Source of the DNA: CALKZN01 sp964633815
GTDB lineage: Bacteria; Pseudomonadota; Gammaproteobacteria; Arenicellales; Arenicellaceae
Assembly: GCA_964633815.1 (NCBI GenBank)
Contig: CAZWHW010000008.1
Span: forward strand, 1-64,000
Direction of reading: 5' to 3'
Length of the DNA stretch: 64,000 nt
The notes beneath the pieces were generated by a model that was given only the letters and a program-made list of their open reading frames with translations, did no database searches and was not told the origin of the DNA. Both the position numbers and the translations under genes were made by a program. Shown here one piece after another: positions 60,915 to 64,000 of the stretch (positions within the stretch are counted from its first letter, which is position 1; each line of letters opens with the position of its first letter).

Positions 60915-62731
60915 TGGCAGAAACAGTCATGCAAAATCATTCACAACAATGGTTCCGACTTGAAGAATTTTGTGGTTCAACACTCCGGGCATTGAGTAAT
61001 AACCCTCATGTCTATTTTCGAGGTGATCGTTTGTATCAAAAACAAACGTATTTACCTTTGCATATTCCACACTTAGATATTTCTGATTCTCAAGACATAT
61101 CTTTGCTGCAGCCAGATTATCGCGGCATCGCAGATGGCGTTGCCATGCGTTTACTTTTTTGCAACGAAACACTGCATCAGCAATATCGCCCTACTTCGGA
61201 CATGAATAGACTGATATTTGAAGTATTAGAACAACTTAGGGTAGAGGCACTCGTTCCAGCAAAATGGTCAGGCGTCAGACAGAATTTGCGTAACCGTTTC
61301 ACAAGCTGGTCAGAGACCTGTTATCAGCAAGGGCTTACTGAGAGTTCTAGCGGGATCATGTTTTACACGCTGATACAAATGTGTTGGTCACGCCTTAATG
61401 GCTATCCTGTAATAGCCGTCACCGAAGATCTCACCGAACCCACCCGCGCTGGAATCGCACCCTTGTTTGGCAGCTTGATTGCAAGCCTAAAAAAAGCAGT
61501 TAATGACCAACAAAGTTATGCCGCTATTAGTTTAGAGATTGCCCAAGCATTTGCACATGCAGTCATGAAAACCAATGATGACTTAGAGCAAGAAGATGAT
61601 TTAGAAGACCTAGATATCACCAAAGAGCAGCAAAATCTTGCTGAAAAGCTCAAACTTTGGATTAATTTTGACAATGCTGATACTCATATTGCTGTTGCAA
61701 ACAATGCTCTGAGCAAGGATAAAAAAGCCGATTTCAAACAACAGCCCTATCAGGTTTTCAGCAGAGACTATGATCAAGAATTAAATGCGGCTCAATTGCT
61801 CAGGCCTGAACTGTTAATTCGATTACGTGAACATTTAGATCATAAAATTCGAGCGCAACACATCAATATTTATCGTATCAGCCAGCAATGGCAAACATTG
61901 CTGACTGCACCAGAAAATGAAGGCTGGTTATTTCACCAAGAACAGGGCTATATCGATAGCCGTTTATTGTCGCGAATCGTCACTTCTCCCGCAGAACGAA
62001 AAATATTTCGCCAACAAGACCAGCATCCAACGGTAAACACCAGCGTCAGTTTCTTATTAGATTGTTCAGGCTCGATGAAACTTCATAGTGAATCCATTGC
62101 TGTGTTTCTTGACACTATGGCGACGATTTTAAACCGAATCGGAATCGCGACGGAAATATTAGGTTTTACCACCACCGATTGGAATGGTGGCAAAGTCTTA
62201 ACTGATTGGATAGCAAAAGGTCGGCCAAAGAATCCCGGGCGACTAAATGGCATCCAACATATTGTCTATAAATCTGTCAATACCCCTTGGCGTCGAGCTA
62301 AACGCGATCTAGCCGCATTATTAAAATCAGATAGATACCGTGAAGGCGTTGATGGTGAAGCCTTGCAATGGGCTGCCGATCGACTATCGCAAAGGCATGA
62401 ACCACGAAAAATCCTCATCGTTATTTCTGATGGTTGTCCTATGGACACTGCAACGCATTTGGCCAATCAAAAAAACTATTTAGATCACCACTTGCAGAAC
62501 ACTGTTGCAAGCATTGAAAAAAACAAGCAAATTGAACTTTATGGCATAGGCGTTGGTCTCGATTTGAGTTGTTTTTATCGCCACAGCATTGCGGTGAATA
62601 GTGAAACGATAGCGAGCAATAGCACATTTTCACTTTTATTCGAGTTGATTCATAAAGCGCGAAAAAATCGTAATTTGCGATCAACTGTTTTGTTTAACTC
62701 GTCGAAACAAGACGAAACAACGACTTTTTGA
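60914..62731 (+). CDS. CobT-like VWA-domain protein
   Basis: A 605-residue CobT homologue, the usual partner of CobS-type ATPases. The N-terminal half (CobT-type helical region) includes LRVEALVPAKWSGVRQNLRN and a short acidic patch (EQEDDLEDLD). The C-terminal VWA domain starts near 375, with MIDAS residues D383, S385 and S387 in LLDCSGSMK. It continues with EILGFTTTDWNGGK, KNPGRLNGIQHIVYKS, DGEALQWAADRL and ISDGCPMD, all close to CobT. The acidic region is much shorter than in true CobT proteins. AAGGAG lies before its ATG inside the CobS-like gene, and the dehydrogenase gene starts 8 nt after its stop. A role outside cobalamin synthesis is inferred from the missing cobN. Confidence 0.85.
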   Translation: MAETVMQNHSQQWFRLEEFCGSTLRALSNNPHVYFRGDRLYQKQTYLPLHIPHLDISDSQDISLLQPDYRGIADGVAMRLLFCNETLHQQYRPTSDMNRLIFEVLEQLRVEALVPAKWSGVRQNLRNRFTSWSETCYQQGLTESSSGIMFYTLIQMCWSRLNGYPVIAVTEDLTEPTRAGIAPLFGSLIASLKKAVNDQQSYAAISLEIAQAFAHAVMKTNDDLEQEDDLEDLDITKEQQNLAEKLKLWINFDNADTHIAVANNALSKDKKADFKQQPYQVFSRDYDQELNAAQLLRPELLIRLREHLDHKIRAQHINIYRISQQWQTLLTAPENEGWLFHQEQGYIDSRLLSRIVTSPAERKIFRQQDQHPTVNTSVSFLLDCSGSMKLHSESIAVFLDTMATILNRIGIATEILGFTTTDWNGGKVLTDWIAKGRPKNPGRLNGIQHIVYKSVNTPWRRAKRDLAALLKSDRYREGVDGEALQWAADRLSQRHEPRKILIVISDGCPMDTATHLANQKNYLDHHLQNTVASIEKNKQIELYGIGVGLDLSCFYRHSIAVNSETIASNSTFSLLFELIHKARKNRNLRSTVLFNSSKQDETTTF

Positions 62732-62739
62732 AATCAATT

Positions 62740-64000
62740 ATGTCATTGAATTTTGACTATATTGTTATTGGTGCCGGTTCCGCTGGTTGTGTGTTGGCTA
62801 ATCGCTTATCCGCTGATCCAAATAATCGTGTCTTACTGTTAGAAGCGGGCAACAAAGATACCAATATTTGGCTTCATGTGCCGGTGGGTTATTTCAAAAC
62901 CATGCATAACCCAAGCACCGATTGGTGCTATCTAACTGAACCTGATCCAGGCATTAGTGATCGTCAGTTGCAATGGCCACGAGGCAAAGTACTGGGTGGC
63001 TCCAGTTCCATCAATGGTTTGCTGTATGTTCGCGGCCAAGCTGAAGATTATGATCGTTGGGAAGCATTGGGCAATAAAGGCTGGTCATACCAAGGTGTGC
63101 TGCCTTATTTTAAAAAGTCGGAAGATCAGGAACGAGGAGAAGATGACTATCACGGTGTTGGCGGGGCTTTAAAAGTCTCTGATTTACGCTTACGCCGAGA
63201 AATAGCGACGCGTTTTGTCAACGCTGCGCAAGAAACAGGCATTCCATTTAATGAAGACTACAACGGTGCCACCCAAGAAGGCGTCAGTTATTTTCAGCAA
63301 ACTGCACATAAAGGTTTTCGCTGGAGCACAGCAAAAGGATTCCTAAAAGACGCAAAAAAGCGCAAAAACCTGACTGTATTTACTCGATCACAAGTCTCTA
63401 AGTTGCTATTCGACGAAGGTGACAATTTGAAAGTCACAGGAATCGAATTTCGTAAAGACAATACGCTAATGACTGCGACAGCCAATAAAGAAGTTATTTT
63501 GAGTGCTGGCGCGATTAACTCTCCACAAATTTTGCAGTGTTCGGGTATTGGCAACGGTGATTTACTGCATTCATTAGACATTCCTGTCAAACATTTACTG
63601 CCAGGTGTAGGGCAAAATCTACAAGACCACTTACAAATTCGATTGGTCTATAAAACGCATCTCAGAACATTGAATGACGAACTCAATAGCTGGCTGAAAC
63701 AAGCATGGGTTGGCGCTCAATATATTCTCACACGTACCGGCCCATTAACTCTGGCGGCCAGTCAAGTAACTGTCTTTACTCGTTCTAATGACAAAGTTGA
63801 GCGTCCTGATATTCAGTTTCATATGCAACCCTTGAGCGCTGACAAACCTGGAGAAGGCGTGCATCCATTTTCAGCATTCACCTCATCAGTATGTCAGCTC
63901 AGACCGCACAGTAGAGGACATTTGAATATAAAAAGTCCTGATCCATTTGAATATCCCGAAATTTACCCAAACTATCTCTCAGATGAGCGAGATTGCGAAG
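62740..64000 (+). CDS. GMC-family FAD dehydrogenase, 3' end outside window
   Basis: The frame is open from ATG 62740 to the window end (420 codons), so the gene is truncated by the window. The product starts with the FAD-binding motif FDYIVIGAGSAGCVLANRLS, followed by LLEAGNKD and the GMC signature 1 region WPRGKVLGGSSSINGLLYVRG. Signature 2 is visible as GAINSPQILQCSGIG, and VGQNLQDHLQ follows. The C-terminal catalytic His/Asn region is not included. It resembles choline/alcohol dehydrogenases. Isethionate dehydrogenase IseJ belongs to this family, and the xsc-pta-TRAP-IclR context fits IseJ. Choline or another alcohol remains possible. It has no signal peptide. Confidence 0.85.
   Translation, partial: MSLNFDYIVIGAGSAGCVLANRLSADPNNRVLLLEAGNKDTNIWLHVPVGYFKTMHNPSTDWCYLTEPDPGISDRQLQWPRGKVLGGSSSINGLLYVRGQAEDYDRWEALGNKGWSYQGVLPYFKKSEDQERGEDDYHGVGGALKVSDLRLRREIATRFVNAAQETGIPFNEDYNGATQEGVSYFQQTAHKGFRWSTAKGFLKDAKKRKNLTVFTRSQVSKLLFDEGDNLKVTGIEFRKDNTLMTATANKEVILSAGAINSPQILQCSGIGNGDLLHSLDIPVKHLLPGVGQNLQDHLQIRLVYKTHLRTLNDELNSWLKQAWVGAQYILTRTGPLTLAASQVTVFTRSNDKVERPDIQFHMQPLSADKPGEGVHPFSAFTSSVCQLRPHSRGHLNIKSPDPFEYPEIYPNYLSDERDCE

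Noticed and set aside
59943..62731. Annotating the CobS/CobT-like pair as cobalamin biosynthesis genes
   Set aside because: No cobN or other B12 gene is visible and the operon context is sulfonate transport and oxidation. I kept the family name but not the pathway.
1..64000. tRNA or rRNA genes, CRISPR arrays, insertion sequences and prophage
   Set aside because: I looked through the intergenic regions on both strands and saw none.

Overview
The window reads as a chromosomal stretch of an AT-rich, Gram-negative, probably marine gammaproteobacterium. Evidence is the gammaproteobacterial housekeeping order (rpsT divergent from murJ, then ribF-ileS-lspA-ispH), a Pseudomonas-type minor pilin operon (fimT/pilV/pilW/pilX/pilY1/pilE), assimilatory NirBD/NasA, and sulfonate catabolism through Xsc with TRAP transport. 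I found no rRNA, tRNA, CRISPR array, insertion sequence or prophage. The sequence is a draft: a 100-N gap at 43369-43468 is flanked by two identical 55-bp ends.

Layout. 1-4.3 kb: 3' end of a glutamate/leucine dehydrogenase, a degenerate receiver protein, and a sensor kinase/NtrC-type regulator pair. 4.3-16.6 kb: a RelA-type (p)ppGpp enzyme, pabB, truD, tadA, a shikimate-kinase-like gene, a DUF2797 gene, guaA, guaB, a flavin/2Fe-2S reductase and an amino-acid oxidase. 16.7-26.2 kb: an AlgR-like regulator as the last gene of the minor pilin operon. 26.3-33.9 kb: nitrate/nitrite assimilation behind a clear sigma-54 promoter with NtrC-like boxes; the middle gene is a duplicate of the N-terminal half of NirB. 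34-41.9 kb: ispH, lspA, ileS, ribF, a DUF2203 gene, murJ, rpsT. 42-43.7 kb: a Rof-like protein, a CBS-pair protein, a possible ADP-ribosyltransferase-fold protein and the assembly gap. 43.7-49.3 kb: the glyoxylate bypass (glcB-aceA) with a divergent RamB/ScfR-type regulator. 49.3-52.6 kb: an exported repeat protein, a DUF2007 protein and a VKOR-thioredoxin fusion following pta. 52.6-64 kb: xsc, two IclR regulators, a Tat-exported TRAP binding protein plus DctQ/DctM, a CobS/CobT-like ATPase-VWA pair, and a GMC-family dehydrogenase that runs off the window end.

How it fits together. From 43.7 kb onward the genes form a C2-sulfonate-to-biomass module. A sulfonate, most likely isethionate because a GMC dehydrogenase of the IseJ kind is present and no taurine dehydrogenase or transaminase is seen, would be imported by the TRAP system and oxidised to sulfoacetaldehyde. 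Xsc then yields acetyl phosphate and sulfite, Pta makes acetyl-CoA, and isocitrate lyase with malate synthase G assimilates it. A 13-bp element shared by the xsc/iclR and TRAP/iclR intergenic regions supports co-regulation.

The strongest candidate for an undescribed system is the CobS/CobT-like pair. It is packed between dctM and the GMC dehydrogenase gene (gaps of 40 nt, 1-nt overlap, 8 nt) with no cobN or other cobalamin gene in view. By analogy with CbbQ/CbbO and NorQ/NorD it may be a dedicated chaperone or activation complex for the dehydrogenase or a partner. That is inference.
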